A stretch of 36,981 bases of DNA from a virus, in the IMG/VR virus record IMGVR_UViG_3300046454_000464, positions 1 through 36,981 of that record; one strand, 5' to 3'. A model generated the notes under the pieces. That model did not search any database, was not told the origin of the DNA, and worked only from the letters and a program-made list of their open reading frames with translations. Of the stretch, positions 23,556 to 30,652 are shown one piece after another. Position numbers and translations under genes: made by a program. Within the stretch, counting starts at the first letter, position 1. Each line of letters begins with the position of its first letter.

Positions 23556-23760
23556 CGGCGTCCTCGCTTCTCGGCTTTGAGGGTAGGTCAGTGACGCGGG
23601 TCCACGGATTCTCTGTCGCGTAGGAGTCCACGCCCGCCGCCCACAGCGACCCATCATCGGCGAGCGCGAGAATGATCCCGTCTGTCTGCGTGGAGGACGT
23701 ATTAGCCACCCCAGCCACGGCGATCTGAACGATGCGGCGTGGGTCCATCGGTCGGCTCAT
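23542..23760 (-). CDS. Hypothetical protein, 72 aa
   Basis: ATG at 23760 overlaps the preceding stop (ATGA). Strands such as RRIVQIAVAGVANTSSTQTD and LALADDGSLWAAGVDS give a single blade-like beta fold, common in small phage proteins. Its C-terminus (SEDADVPF) is acidic and ends like SSB tails, but it has no OB fold. The function is unknown. Confidence 0.68.
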   Translation of the reverse strand: MSRPMDPRRIVQIAVAGVANTSSTQTDGIILALADDGSLWAAGVDSYATENPWTRVTDLPSKPRSEDADVPF

Positions 23761-24044
23761 GTGCGGTCCTCTCTCTCTGCGGTGCTCGTCTTGGCGCACG
23801 AGCAAGTGCAGCCGCAGGTGCACAGCTTGTCGATGCCAACGGCGGCTCGGAAGCAGGCAACGCAGACCGACGCCGCCCCGTGGTGGTGAGATAGCGGCGG
23901 AATCTCCGCCTTCTCCGTCTCGCCGCGACGACCGCAAGACGAGCCGCACGCAGGCGTCCCAGAGCACGTCGCCCGATGCCATTTGCCGCCGTAGCTCGCA
24001 GCGCGAATCCAGCCGTGCGGAGCGTTGAGCGTGGCGCGGCTCAT
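23757..24044 (-). CDS. Cys-rich protein, 95 aa
   Basis: ATG at 24044 overlaps the stop of a 14-codon mini-ORF. About 13 Cys residues are arranged in pairs and clusters (RATCSGTPACGSSCGRRG, SVCVACFRA, LCTCGCTCSCAK), so it should bind zinc or an iron-sulphur cluster. It has no recognisable family. The arrangement of Cys is unlike the common zinc ribbon. Confidence 0.65.
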   Translation of the reverse strand: MSRATLNAPHGWIRAASYGGKWHRATCSGTPACGSSCGRRGETEKAEIPPLSHHHGAASVCVACFRAAVGIDKLCTCGCTCSCAKTSTAEREDRT

Positions 24045-24085
24045 GTCGTCGGCTCGCTGGTGCTGCGAGCGCGTAGCGCGATCAT
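24041..24085 (-). CDS. Fourteen-codon mini-ORF bridging two genes
   Basis: ATG overlaps the methyltransferase stop (ATGA), and its TGA overlaps the next ATG (ATGA). It encodes MIALRARSTSEPTT. It may serve only to pass ribosomes from the methyltransferase to the Cys-rich gene. A protein product is not certain. Confidence 0.35.
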   Translation of the reverse strand: MIALRARSTSEPTT

Positions 24086-25686
24086 GCGACCTCGGCCACG
24101 GCTTGGAACTGCGCGCGGACGAGCGCAGCGGCGAGCGGAGGACATACCGAGTTCCCGCACATGCGAACCTGTGCTGTCTTCGAGAGCGGCTTTCCCTTCA
24201 CGGCCGGATCGATCACGTAGCTGTCGGGGAACCCCTGCGCGCGGAAGAGCTCCCGGGGCAGGAGCATCCGCATCCCGATGTCGGCGATGGCGTAGTCCGT
24301 GCCGTCGACCGTGACGAGCCCGAATCGGTCGTGTGTTGTCACCGAGCGAAGCGGTAGATCGAGCTGCTGCCCGGTTCCCTGACCGTAGTAGCTGACGAGG
24401 AACGCCCGGACCTCCGCGTAGTGATTCCCGCCGGCCTGCACGGTATGAAGCGGCTCGGTCAGGGATTGGCCGTCCGGGCTCGTACCCTTGAACTTCGTGA
24501 TATGCGATGTGACGAGCGCGTGGTGATCCTGCGTGGTCACTGTCGGGAGCGGGAGCGACATCTGCGTGCCGTCGTTCTCGTGGCCGCCGTAGTGGCGAGC
24601 CAGGAAGGCCGCGACGAGTGCGCCCTGACTGCCCTGCGCGGTCACGGTTCCGAGCGGGCGCCGAATGTCCCTCACTCGAGGCGCCTGTCCCTCGCGCTCG
24701 CCGTTGCGGGTCTCGATCAGCGTGGGCGCCACCAGGGCGAAATGGCCGCCCTTCACCTGCGCGCAGACGGTCCGCATTGGTTCGTCGATAGGGAGGTTCC
24801 GCTGGTTCGAGGCGTTCGCGTGCTCGGTGAGGAATGGCGCGACGAGGGCGTGCTCCCCGCGGTGGGCGCCCGTGACTGTCGGCATCGGGTCGTCGATCGA
24901 GTGCATTCGCGCGTCCCCCTGGTGGGCGACCGGCACGATGAAAGGCTGCGCCGCGTTGATGACGTAGCGCCAGACGCCACGCCCGATTCGCCGGAGCGTG
25001 TTCTCCGCGAGCGGGCGGCTGCGCTCGAATATAGACGGGCATCCGACCGACCATTCGATACATTCGGCGGCGACCCTGTGCGCGAACGACCGGCCCGGTC
25101 CGTGCGTGGGATCCGGCCAGACGATGGGCTGGCCGTCGCAGCGCGCGATCACGAACAGTCGCTTGCGAGACGTGGGCGCGCCGAAGTCGGAGGCCCGGAG
25201 CTCGCGAAGCTCGACCGCGTAGCCGCAGCGTTCGAGTGCCCGCTTCCAGCGAAGGAAGGTCAGCCCGCGCCGAACCGGACATGGCCGCCCGTCCGTGCCG
25301 AGCGGACCCCAGCCCTGGAACTCCTCCACGTTCTCGAGGCAGATGATCCGCGGTCGCACCGCCTTCGCCCAGCGGATCACGACCCATGCGAGCCCCCGGA
25401 TCTTCTTCTCGACCGGGCGGCCGCCCTTGGCTTTCGAGAAGTGCTTGCAGTCGGGCGAGAACCATGCGAGGCCGACCGGCCGTCCGGCGCACGCCTCTAC
25501 CGGGTCGACGTCCCACACTCTCTCGCAGTAGTGCCGGGTCGTAGGATGGTTCGCAGCGTGCATCGTGATTGCCTCGATGTCGTGATTGATCGCGATGTCC
25601 GGCGAGCGACCGAGCGCCAGCTCGATGCCGAGCGATGCGCCGCCGCCGCCAGCGAAGTTGTCCACGATCAGTTCGCAGCCATCCAT
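24082..25686 (-). CDS. C5-cytosine DNA methyltransferase with six-module target-domain repeat
   Basis: A 534-aa enzyme. Motif I FAGGGGASLG (11-20), motif IV SPDCKHFSKAKGG with catalytic C80, motif VI ENVEEF (118-123), motif VIII APTSRKRLFVIA and C-terminal motifs IX/X (LFRAQGFPDSY; VRMCGNSVCPP) are present. Motif IV has SPDC where most have PPC. Between about 262 and 460 lie six repeats with P[M/L]xTVTx...ALVxxFL character, at P267, P303, P344, P379, P412 and P445. This region should bear the target recognition domain. The enzyme likely protects phage DNA from host restriction. An AGGAG lies 10 nt upstream of ATG. Confidence 0.93.
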   Translation of the reverse strand: MDGCELIVDNFAGGGGASLGIELALGRSPDIAINHDIEAITMHAANHPTTRHYCERVWDVDPVEACAGRPVGLAWFSPDCKHFSKAKGGRPVEKKIRGLAWVVIRWAKAVRPRIICLENVEEFQGWGPLGTDGRPCPVRRGLTFLRWKRALERCGYAVELRELRASDFGAPTSRKRLFVIARCDGQPIVWPDPTHGPGRSFAHRVAAECIEWSVGCPSIFERSRPLAENTLRRIGRGVWRYVINAAQPFIVPVAHQGDARMHSIDDPMPTVTGAHRGEHALVAPFLTEHANASNQRNLPIDEPMRTVCAQVKGGHFALVAPTLIETRNGEREGQAPRVRDIRRPLGTVTAQGSQGALVAAFLARHYGGHENDGTQMSLPLPTVTTQDHHALVTSHITKFKGTSPDGQSLTEPLHTVQAGGNHYAEVRAFLVSYYGQGTGQQLDLPLRSVTTHDRFGLVTVDGTDYAIADIGMRMLLPRELFRAQGFPDSYVIDPAVKGKPLSKTAQVRMCGNSVCPPLAAALVRAQFQAVAEVA

Positions 25687-25716
25687 GAAGTTCGTTCTCC
25701 TCTCCGAAGTTGCGCC

Positions 25717-25768
25717 GGACCGGGAGCCCTCGGCGCCTTGTTGCGGGCCAGCGCCGCACTCCCGGTCC
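25717..25768. terminator. Large hairpin between SSB and the methyltransferase
   Basis: The arms GGACCGGGAG (25717-25726) and CTCCCGGTCC (25759-25768) are perfectly complementary, and an inner CGGCGC/GCGCCG pair extends it. It lies in the gap after the SSB stop. No T-tract follows in the leftward direction, so it could be an attenuator, a partial terminator or an RNA-processing stem. Confidence 0.5.
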
Positions 25769-25778
25769 TAGTTCGTGT

Positions 25779-26213
25779 TCAGAACGTCGGCACGTCGTCG
25801 TCGTCGCGCGGAGGTTCCGGCTTCCAATCGCCCGCCCCGCCAGGCGGTCCGAAGTCGTCAGCCGGAGCCTCGTCGCGCTTCGCCGGGGCCGAGAGGAAGT
25901 GAACGATGAGCGCGCGGATCTCGGTCGTGTAGCGCTTCTGGCCCTGCTTGTCCTGCCACTCCTTGGTCTCGATCTTCCCCTCGACGTAGACCTTCGATCC
26001 CTTGGAGAGGTACTTGGCGCACGCCTCCGCCTGCGCCTTCCAGACTGTGACGCGGTGCCACTCCGTGCGCTCCTGCTTCGCCCCGCTCGCGTCCTTCCAG
26101 CTCTCGGACGTCGCGACCGAGAGCGTGACGACGGCATCGCCAGCCTGCGTGTAGCGCTTCTCGGGATCCTTGCCGAGGTTCCCCAAGATGATCGCCTTGT
26201 TGACCGAGCTCAT
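25779..26213 (-). CDS. ssb: Single-stranded DNA-binding protein
   Basis: A 144-aa protein with a classical OB-fold: MSSVNKAIILGNLGKDPEKR, then TEWHRVTVWKAQAEACAKYL and SKVYVEGKIETKEWQDKQGQ. The disordered tail is acidic and ends DDDDVPTF, close to the DDDIPF tip that binds partner proteins in bacteria. It protects single-stranded DNA in replication and recombination. It lies next to a Sak4-like gene, a common pair in phages. Confidence 0.95.
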   Translation of the reverse strand: MSSVNKAIILGNLGKDPEKRYTQAGDAVVTLSVATSESWKDASGAKQERTEWHRVTVWKAQAEACAKYLSKGSKVYVEGKIETKEWQDKQGQKRYTTEIRALIVHFLSAPAKRDEAPADDFGPPGGAGDWKPEPPRDDDDVPTF

Positions 26214-26221
26214 CGCGGCGC

Positions 26222-27634
26222 CTACGTCGTGACCGGGCGCGTCAAGCGCTCGGCGATGCGGGTGAGTTCATCATCGGTCAGGTCCGAGGTCTCGCGGACC
26301 TCGCGGCCGGTCTCATCGGACAGGAACTGCGAGGGGCTCTCGTTCCGCTCGTGCATGCCGTTCCGGATGCTCCGGCGCAGTCGTTCGCGCGTGAGCATGT
26401 CCATGGGCTTCACGACCTCGACCTCGGCGCCGTCCGTGGCGGCCGAGGGTTCGGCGGGGGATTCCTTCGCCTTGGCGGGCTTGGCGGCAGGCGCCGCGGG
26501 CGTGGGGTCGGGATCGAGGTCTGCGGTCCGGCCCTCGATATCGGCCGTCTTCTTCTTGCTGCGCGCGGCCTCGACGATCTCTCGAACCAGTCTCAGGCCC
26601 GCGTCGAGCTTGTCGAGATCCATGACCGTCACCGCTCGCCAAGAAAGGGTGCCGAAGCAGTTCTCGAGGAGCGATTGGCGGAACTTCTTCTCTTCGGTGG
26701 TTTGCCCGGGCGCCGCCTTCTTGATGGTTTCTTCGACGGTCTCGAGCAGGATTTCCCGGCGGAGCTTCTTTTTCTCGGTCGCATCGTCGTCCTGGAAGAG
26801 CGATCGGTCGTTGCCCTCCGGTTCGTCGGCGACCACCGCGGCTGGGTTCGCGAGCAGGTAATCGAACACCGGAGCAAACTCGACCCCGGTCGGGTTCTTG
26901 AGCGTTTTCCCGTCGAGCAATCCGGAGCGGTCTTTCAAGATGGTGCAGGTGCGATAGACGACCTTGTCGTCCTCGAGTAGCTCCTCGATCCGGTCCATGT
27001 GAAGCACGATGTCCGGCTCATAGGCGGTCTCGCCGTCGATCTTCATCTTGACGCCTGACTTGTAGATCTCCAGTTTCTTCTTGCCGCTGTCGGTGACGGT
27101 TTCGTTCGTGTCGTATTCGTAACCAGCGCGCCCGGTAAACAGGATGTCGATCCGCGAGCGAACGAACCGCGCCGAGAAGGTGTCCTTCCACCGCGGCTTC
27201 AACACCCCCCAGTCGAACATCTCCAGGCGGTTGCGGTGCGCCTCGTTTTTGTAGGCTTGGACGAAGTTCTCGTATATGTGACTCATGGAATCGAGGAGCA
27301 GCACGGGGGCGTAGCCCGATTCGCAGAGATCCATCGCGGTCATGACATCTACGAGCGCCCGCGTCTCCTTCACTACCAACTCGATGCCGGCGGTCTCCAC
27401 GATACGGCGCAGGAATCCCGAGGACTTCTCGGTGTCGATCATCGCGATCCGCATCGGTGTCTTGGGGTCAAGCTTCTTCCGCTGCAGGACGAGCGCGATC
27501 GCGATCTTCATGAGCGTGAAGGTCTTGCCGGTGCCCGCGAACCCCTGCGCGGCGACCTTCAAGTATGGCTTGATATTGGCGGCTGGCGAGAAGAACGCGC
27601 TCCCCGCGGTGGTCGGTGCCTGCTCGATGCTCAT
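26222..27634 (-). CDS. Sak4-like RecA-fold recombinase/ATPase
   Basis: A 470-aa protein with Walker A GFAGTGKT (31-38) and Walker B VLLLDS (111-116), in the order of the Sak4/AAA_24 family of single-strand annealing ATPases. ARFVRSRIDILFTGRAGYEY fits the core after the Walker B. After about residue 285 there is a long charged extension of 190 aa with a Pro/Ala/Asp-rich linker (DLDPDPTPAAPAAKPAKAKE) and a helical end. Sak4 proteins work with the phage SSB in strand annealing, and the SSB gene follows directly. The extension exceeds the usual length of about 230-300 aa. GAGGAG precedes the start. Confidence 0.85.
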   Translation of the reverse strand: MSIEQAPTTAGSAFFSPAANIKPYLKVAAQGFAGTGKTFTLMKIAIALVLQRKKLDPKTPMRIAMIDTEKSSGFLRRIVETAGIELVVKETRALVDVMTAMDLCESGYAPVLLLDSMSHIYENFVQAYKNEAHRNRLEMFDWGVLKPRWKDTFSARFVRSRIDILFTGRAGYEYDTNETVTDSGKKKLEIYKSGVKMKIDGETAYEPDIVLHMDRIEELLEDDKVVYRTCTILKDRSGLLDGKTLKNPTGVEFAPVFDYLLANPAAVVADEPEGNDRSLFQDDDATEKKKLRREILLETVEETIKKAAPGQTTEEKKFRQSLLENCFGTLSWRAVTVMDLDKLDAGLRLVREIVEAARSKKKTADIEGRTADLDPDPTPAAPAAKPAKAKESPAEPSAATDGAEVEVVKPMDMLTRERLRRSIRNGMHERNESPSQFLSDETGREVRETSDLTDDELTRIAERLTRPVTT

Positions 27635-27717
27635 GTTCGCTTCTCCTCGGGTGGTGGCGCCTCGTGCGCCGGGTGGTTTGAAGGTGAGTCGGTGTCCGGA
27701 CGAGCCCGCGCCCCTTG

Positions 27718-28158
27718 CTAGTGGGCGGGCTCCCCGGCCGATACCGGGACGGCCGCTCCCGCGCCGGACACCGTTGCTGGATTGGCGATCGTCTTGGGGT
27801 CGACCACGATCAACAGATTCCCGCCGAACCCACTGCGAAAGACGCCCTGCGGCCCCGGCGCGGTGGCCGCCCTGACCGCGGGTACCGGCTGCATGTCCTC
27901 CATGCTCTTGGCCAGCGTCGCGAAGAGCGCAGCCATGGCGTAGAGCTGGGCCGGCGACTCGTACCGCATGGCGATGACCGCGTTCGGCTGGAACTCGGTG
28001 GGGTAGTTGCCGCCGACGCGGACGAACGCTCCGCCCGGTGCGCGCAGTTCCAATTGCGCGAGCGTGGGCGTGGCGAATGCTGCGAGGAACACGTTCCGTT
28101 CGGCCGGCGACGTCGGCGATGCGATCGCCTTCTCGACCTTCTCGATGACGGTGTTCAT
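27718..28158 (-). CDS. Hypothetical protein, 146 aa
   Basis: ATG at 28158 overlaps the preceding stop (ATGA). An acidic and Ala-rich N-terminus leads to strands (QLELRAPGGAFVRVGGNYP), a helix (SPAQLYAMAALFATLAKSME) and a Pro/Ala/Gly-rich C-terminus. It precedes the Sak4-like gene. No family recognised. Confidence 0.7.
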   Translation of the reverse strand: MNTVIEKVEKAIASPTSPAERNVFLAAFATPTLAQLELRAPGGAFVRVGGNYPTEFQPNAVIAMRYESPAQLYAMAALFATLAKSMEDMQPVPAVRAATAPGPQGVFRSGFGGNLLIVVDPKTIANPATVSGAGAAVPVSAGEPAH

Positions 28159-28241
28159 CCGATCCTCCAGTTGATGAATAGTGCGGCGAGCATGAGGATG
28201 CTCGCGACGATGAGTAGCTCGGAGCGCGCGGGGCGGTTCAT
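28155..28241 (-). CDS. Tiny membrane peptide, 28 aa
   Basis: ATG at 28241 overlaps the preceding stop and the TGA overlaps the next ATG (ATGA). The product (MNRPARSELLIVASILMLAA at its start) is a single transmembrane helix. Too short for a family call. Confidence 0.6.
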   Translation of the reverse strand: MNRPARSELLIVASILMLAALFINWRIG

Positions 28242-28399
28242 TCCTCGCTCCACCAGTAGCGTGGGCGGTCCATGTCGGCGAGGCGGCCCGCGAGGCTCTC
28301 GGCGAGGTCGCGCAGCTGGTGTGCGCGAAGGAGCGTTCGCGCCGAGAAGAAGCCGTGCATCGCGTTGAAGTAGGCGCGGATCAGGCGGGCGCGGCTCAT
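28238..28399 (-). CDS. Small helical protein, 53 aa
   Basis: ATG at 28399 overlaps the preceding stop (ATGA). The basic helix SRARLIRAYFNAMHGFF is followed by RAHQLRDLAESLAGRLA and a C-terminus rich in Trp (PRYWWSEE). Function unknown. Confidence 0.65.
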   Translation of the reverse strand: MSRARLIRAYFNAMHGFFSARTLLRAHQLRDLAESLAGRLADMDRPRYWWSEE

Positions 28400-28857
28400 G
28401 ACGTGCGCTCGGGGAGCATGAGCCGTCCGTTCTGGATCGCCTCGAGCTGCGGGATCAGCCGCTGGCCGAGCGTCGAGCCATCGGGGAGCACCACGTCAGA
28501 GAAGAACTCGCGCTCGAGCGTGGAGATTCCGCTGTGCACGGCCTCGAGCTTCGCCTTGATGACGAGCGCCAGGGACCGCCAGCGGCGACGCTCCTCGGCG
28601 CGGTAGGCTTCGTCGGCCGAGTCCTTGGTCCTGCGCCGCCCGGCCGGCGAGATCAGGAACTTGCTCGGATGCTCCATCGGGAGCGCGAGCATGATGCTCG
28701 TCGAGCCGTGCCGGAACGTGACGTGCGCGAACGCCTGACCGCCTTCGTTGGCCCAGCCGCTCCCGAACTGCGAGCAGCCGTAGCGGGTCAGGAGCCGCTC
28801 GATCTCGGCCTTGCTGCGGTCCACGGCGACGCCGGTGCCACTCGCGTAGCCGCTCAC
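28396..28857 (-). CDS. Conserved-type phage protein, 153 aa
   Basis: GTG at 28857 overlaps the preceding TGA (GTGA). The protein starts near VAVDRSKAEIERLLTRYGCS and has VTFRHGSTSIMLALPMEHPS, a basic linker (AGRRRTKDSADEAYRAEER), and RWRSLALVIKAKLEAVHSGI. This pattern recurs in phages of high-GC hosts, though I do not know an assigned function. Confidence 0.75.
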   Translation of the reverse strand: MSGYASGTGVAVDRSKAEIERLLTRYGCSQFGSGWANEGGQAFAHVTFRHGSTSIMLALPMEHPSKFLISPAGRRRTKDSADEAYRAEERRRWRSLALVIKAKLEAVHSGISTLEREFFSDVVLPDGSTLGQRLIPQLEAIQNGRLMLPERTS

Positions 28858-29081
28858 CACTTGCTCCCGTTGAACCACTTCAGGTGCATCTCCCCGAGCA
28901 GCATGGCGACCGCGACGCGCGCCTCCTGCGCGTGCTCGGGGACGTGCGAGACCGGCGCGACGTCCGCCGGGATGTACCACTCGGTGCATTCGGCGGTCCG
29001 CTGGGCGTCGTATTCCTCGCGCGTCTCGCGAACGATTTTCTCCAGCCACGCCTGGATCTTGAGCCATTGGCCGCGGCTCAT
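28854..29081 (-). CDS. Hypothetical protein, 75 aa
   Basis: ATG at 29081 overlaps the preceding stop (ATGA). The N-terminus is helical (WLKIQAWLEKIVRETREEYD), the C-terminus hydrophobic and Trp-rich (LLGEMHLKWFNGSKW). No family recognised. Confidence 0.68.
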   Translation of the reverse strand: MSRGQWLKIQAWLEKIVRETREEYDAQRTAECTEWYIPADVAPVSHVPEHAQEARVAVAMLLGEMHLKWFNGSKW

Positions 29082-29200
29082 CTGACGCCTCCGAGCGGCA
29101 GCGCCCGGCTCCCGACGAACAGGAACGCGGCGACAAACAGGATCGAGAAGGCGCCGAGCGAGAGTAGCGCGGCGGCGAGGACCAGCGTGCGGGCCTTCAT
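29078..29200 (-). CDS. Small membrane protein, 40 aa
   Basis: ATG at 29200 overlaps the stop of the Cys-rich gene (ATGA). It is almost entirely hydrophobic (MKARTLVLAAALLSLGAFSI at its start) and could be a signal anchor or a short membrane regulator. Confidence 0.62.
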   Translation of the reverse strand: MKARTLVLAAALLSLGAFSILFVAAFLFVGSRALPLGGVR

Positions 29201-29580
29201 GGCTGCACGCGCCAGTGCTCGCCCATCGCCTCGGCCTGGTCCATGGCGCGCTCGAGCATGCGGTCGCCGCAACTGAGGCAGTCGCGCCCCTGATCGCAGA
29301 ACTGGTTACCCGAATAGGGGCAGCCGGAGTCGGGCTTCAGTCCCTCGCCATGACAGACGCCGCACCGAAGTGCGACGTAATGGTCTCCCTGAAGATCGGC
29401 GTCGTCGTAGCCCGCCCCCCCGCAGTTCAGGCAGATCGAGCTGGCGAGCCTCTTCTTGCAGTCCTCACAGCACTGCCGGTCGCCGATCAGATCGGGAAGA
29501 AGAACGCCGATCGCGCTGCCGCAGAACTCGCACGGCACCCGGTAGCGCGGTTCCGGTGTTGCTCTCGTGGTATCGGCCAC
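29197..29580 (-). CDS. DnaJ-like zinc-finger protein, 127 aa
   Basis: GTG at 29580. Cys pairs occur in series: CEFCGS, CCEDCKK, CLNCGGAGYDD, CGVCHGEG, CPYSGNQFCDQ and CLSCGD. Two have the CxxCxGxG form of the DnaJ central domain. There is no J domain. It probably binds zinc and may be a chaperone-like or nucleic acid-binding protein. Its start is placed within a hairpin that could hide the ribosome site (29584-29610). Confidence 0.78.
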   Translation of the reverse strand: MADTTRATPEPRYRVPCEFCGSAIGVLLPDLIGDRQCCEDCKKRLASSICLNCGGAGYDDADLQGDHYVALRCGVCHGEGLKPDSGCPYSGNQFCDQGRDCLSCGDRMLERAMDQAEAMGEHWRVQP

Positions 29581-29583
29581 GGT

Positions 29584-29610
29584 CGCACTCCTTGGTTGCT
29601 GCGGAGTGCG
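29584..29610 (-). promoter_or_regulatory. Hairpin sequestering the ribosome binding site of the zinc-finger gene
   Basis: On the minus strand CGCACTCC (29610-29603) pairs perfectly with GGAGTGCG (29591-29584) around 11 nt. The AAGGAG SD of the gene beginning at 29580 lies in the second arm. In a free mRNA this would lower initiation, so translation may depend on unfolding. Confidence 0.55.
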
Positions 29611-29652
29611 GACTGCAATGTCGAGGGCGTAACCCTATGTGATATAGAGTCA

Positions 29653-29670
29653 AGTTACCTGACAGTAACT
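29653..29670. promoter_or_regulatory. Perfect palindrome, operator candidate
   Basis: AGTTAC (29653-29658), six-base spacer CTGACA and GTAACT (29665-29670) form a perfect 18-base inverted repeat in a 122-bp gap between two genes. A TTGACT motif overlaps its left end. It is a plausible site for the phage repressor, but no second copy was found by eye. Confidence 0.45.
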
Positions 29671-29702
29671 CGACCCCGGGACTCGCACAGGGTGTCTCGG
29701 CA

Positions 29703-30050
29703 CTAAGCAGCCCGCCTCCACAGAGTCAGCTGCGTGTTGCGCTTCATCAGCGTCTCCACTTCCTGCGGAGAGGGAAGCGAGCGAGCGAGGATCAGGCGGT
29801 TGCGGGCGATGAGCCGGGCCTCGGTCGAACGGTAGTGCGGTTGACCGCCGTCGTGGCGCTCGAGCACTTCCGTGGTCTCGTCCAGGGCATTGATGGCGTC
29901 GCGGGCGACCGCGAACTCGAACAGGCGGTGAATCATCCGGGGCTCGTCGTGGTCCCCCCACGCCACTGTCCCGTCCTCATCCATGAGCACGATGCGGCCT
30001 TCCGTCGCGCGCACCGTCAGCACGTCCTGCGGCCTGTTCGTGCTTCGCAT
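29703..30050 (-). CDS. Hypothetical protein, 115 aa, first gene of the early operon
   Basis: ATG at 30050 with AAGGAG upstream. The N-terminal strands (VLTVRATEGRIVLMDEDGTV) are followed by helices (RLFEFAVARDAINALDETTE, then TEARLIARNRLILARSLPSP). It follows a strong TTGACA promoter. Its position next to the repressor suggests a regulatory function such as an antirepressor, but that is only inference. Confidence 0.75.
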   Translation of the reverse strand: MRSTNRPQDVLTVRATEGRIVLMDEDGTVAWGDHDEPRMIHRLFEFAVARDAINALDETTEVLERHDGGQPHYRSTEARLIARNRLILARSLPSPQEVETLMKRNTQLTLWRRAA

Positions 30051-30094
30051 CTCGTCTCCTTACGCTGCGCGCGGTAGTTGGCCGCACGGGGTGG

Positions 30095-30123
30095 AACGTA
30101 GATCAGGGCTTTTCCGGTGTCAA
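30095..30123 (-). promoter_or_regulatory. Leftward promoter
   Basis: TTGACA (30123-30118) is a perfect -35 box. A -10-like TACGTT (30100-30095) lies 17 nt downstream, a poor match. An AAACGTTT palindrome adjoins the -35 box and could be an operator half site. It lies between the small gene at 30133 and the early gene at 30050. Confidence 0.55.
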
Positions 30124-30132
30124 ACGTTTATT

Positions 30133-30306
30133 TCAACGGCCCGCCTGCGCCGCCCTGCCGCCGTAGTGGGCATGAAGCATGCCGATGGTCGTGGCGTCGG
30201 GGATGTAGCGTAGCGTCGCCCCGGACCTATCTACAGCGTCCACGGCCACATAACGCCCGCGGGCCGCCGGAAGGGTTGCCCCGTCCAACGGCCCGCCATG
30301 CAGCAT
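30133..30306 (-). CDS. Hypothetical protein, 57 aa
   Basis: ATG at 30306 begins MLHGGPLDGATLPAARGRYV. The 'GGPLDG' start is a frequent feature of small phage proteins of unknown function. It follows the repressor by 11 bases and may share its transcript. Confidence 0.65.
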   Translation of the reverse strand: MLHGGPLDGATLPAARGRYVAVDAVDRSGATLRYIPDATTIGMLHAHYGGRAAQAGR

Positions 30307-30317
30307 GATCCAGCGCG

Positions 30318-30617
30318 TTATGCCGACTTCCGCCTTGCCGGGCGCACGCCGCCCCTGAGAGCCGTCAGGCGCTTCGCCACCTGCTCCGCCTCCGAGCGCA
30401 AGTAGCCCTTGCGCGTCTCCAGGTAGGCGAGCATGACCTCTTCCGCCGGGCGCTTCAAGACCTTCGCCAGCCGCTCGATGAAGTCGTCCGATACCGCGGT
30501 CCGGCCCGACTCTACGTTCATCAGGCTCTGGGCGATGACGCCGAGCTTCGCCGCCGCGTCCATCTGCTTCGGGCAGCCGGAGAGCCGTCTGAGCATCGCC
30601 AGCGGGGTCTTGACCAT
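30318..30617 (-). CDS. Xre-family repressor candidate
   Basis: A 99-aa protein. The HTH region (GVIAQSLMNVESGRTAVSDD) has the five-helix Xre fold with IERLAKVLKRPAEEVML as the last core helix. The C-terminus is basic (GGVRPARRKSA). It should be the phage immunity repressor or a cro-like regulator. A promoter with its -10 box just 7 bp upstream of the ATG means that the mRNA is probably leaderless, as for lambda cI. Confidence 0.82.
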   Translation of the reverse strand: MVKTPLAMLRRLSGCPKQMDAAAKLGVIAQSLMNVESGRTAVSDDFIERLAKVLKRPAEEVMLAYLETRKGYLRSEAEQVAKRLTALRGGVRPARRKSA

Positions 30618-30624
30618 GCGGGCC

Positions 30625-30652
30625 AGTATACACTTTTCCCTCCGCCGGACAA
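30625..30652 (-). promoter_or_regulatory. Promoter of the repressor, giving a leaderless transcript
   Basis: TATACT (30630-30625) is a strong -10 box and TTGTCC (30652-30647) the -35 box, 16 nt apart. The ATG of the repressor begins 7 bp after the -10, exactly where transcription should start. Confidence 0.72.

Noticed and set aside
24041-26137. A 698-codon frame on the minus strand across the methyltransferase and SSB
   Set aside because: It is very Arg/Ser-rich, covers two unmistakable genes in another frame and has no motif. It is a typical artefact of high GC in the third codon position.
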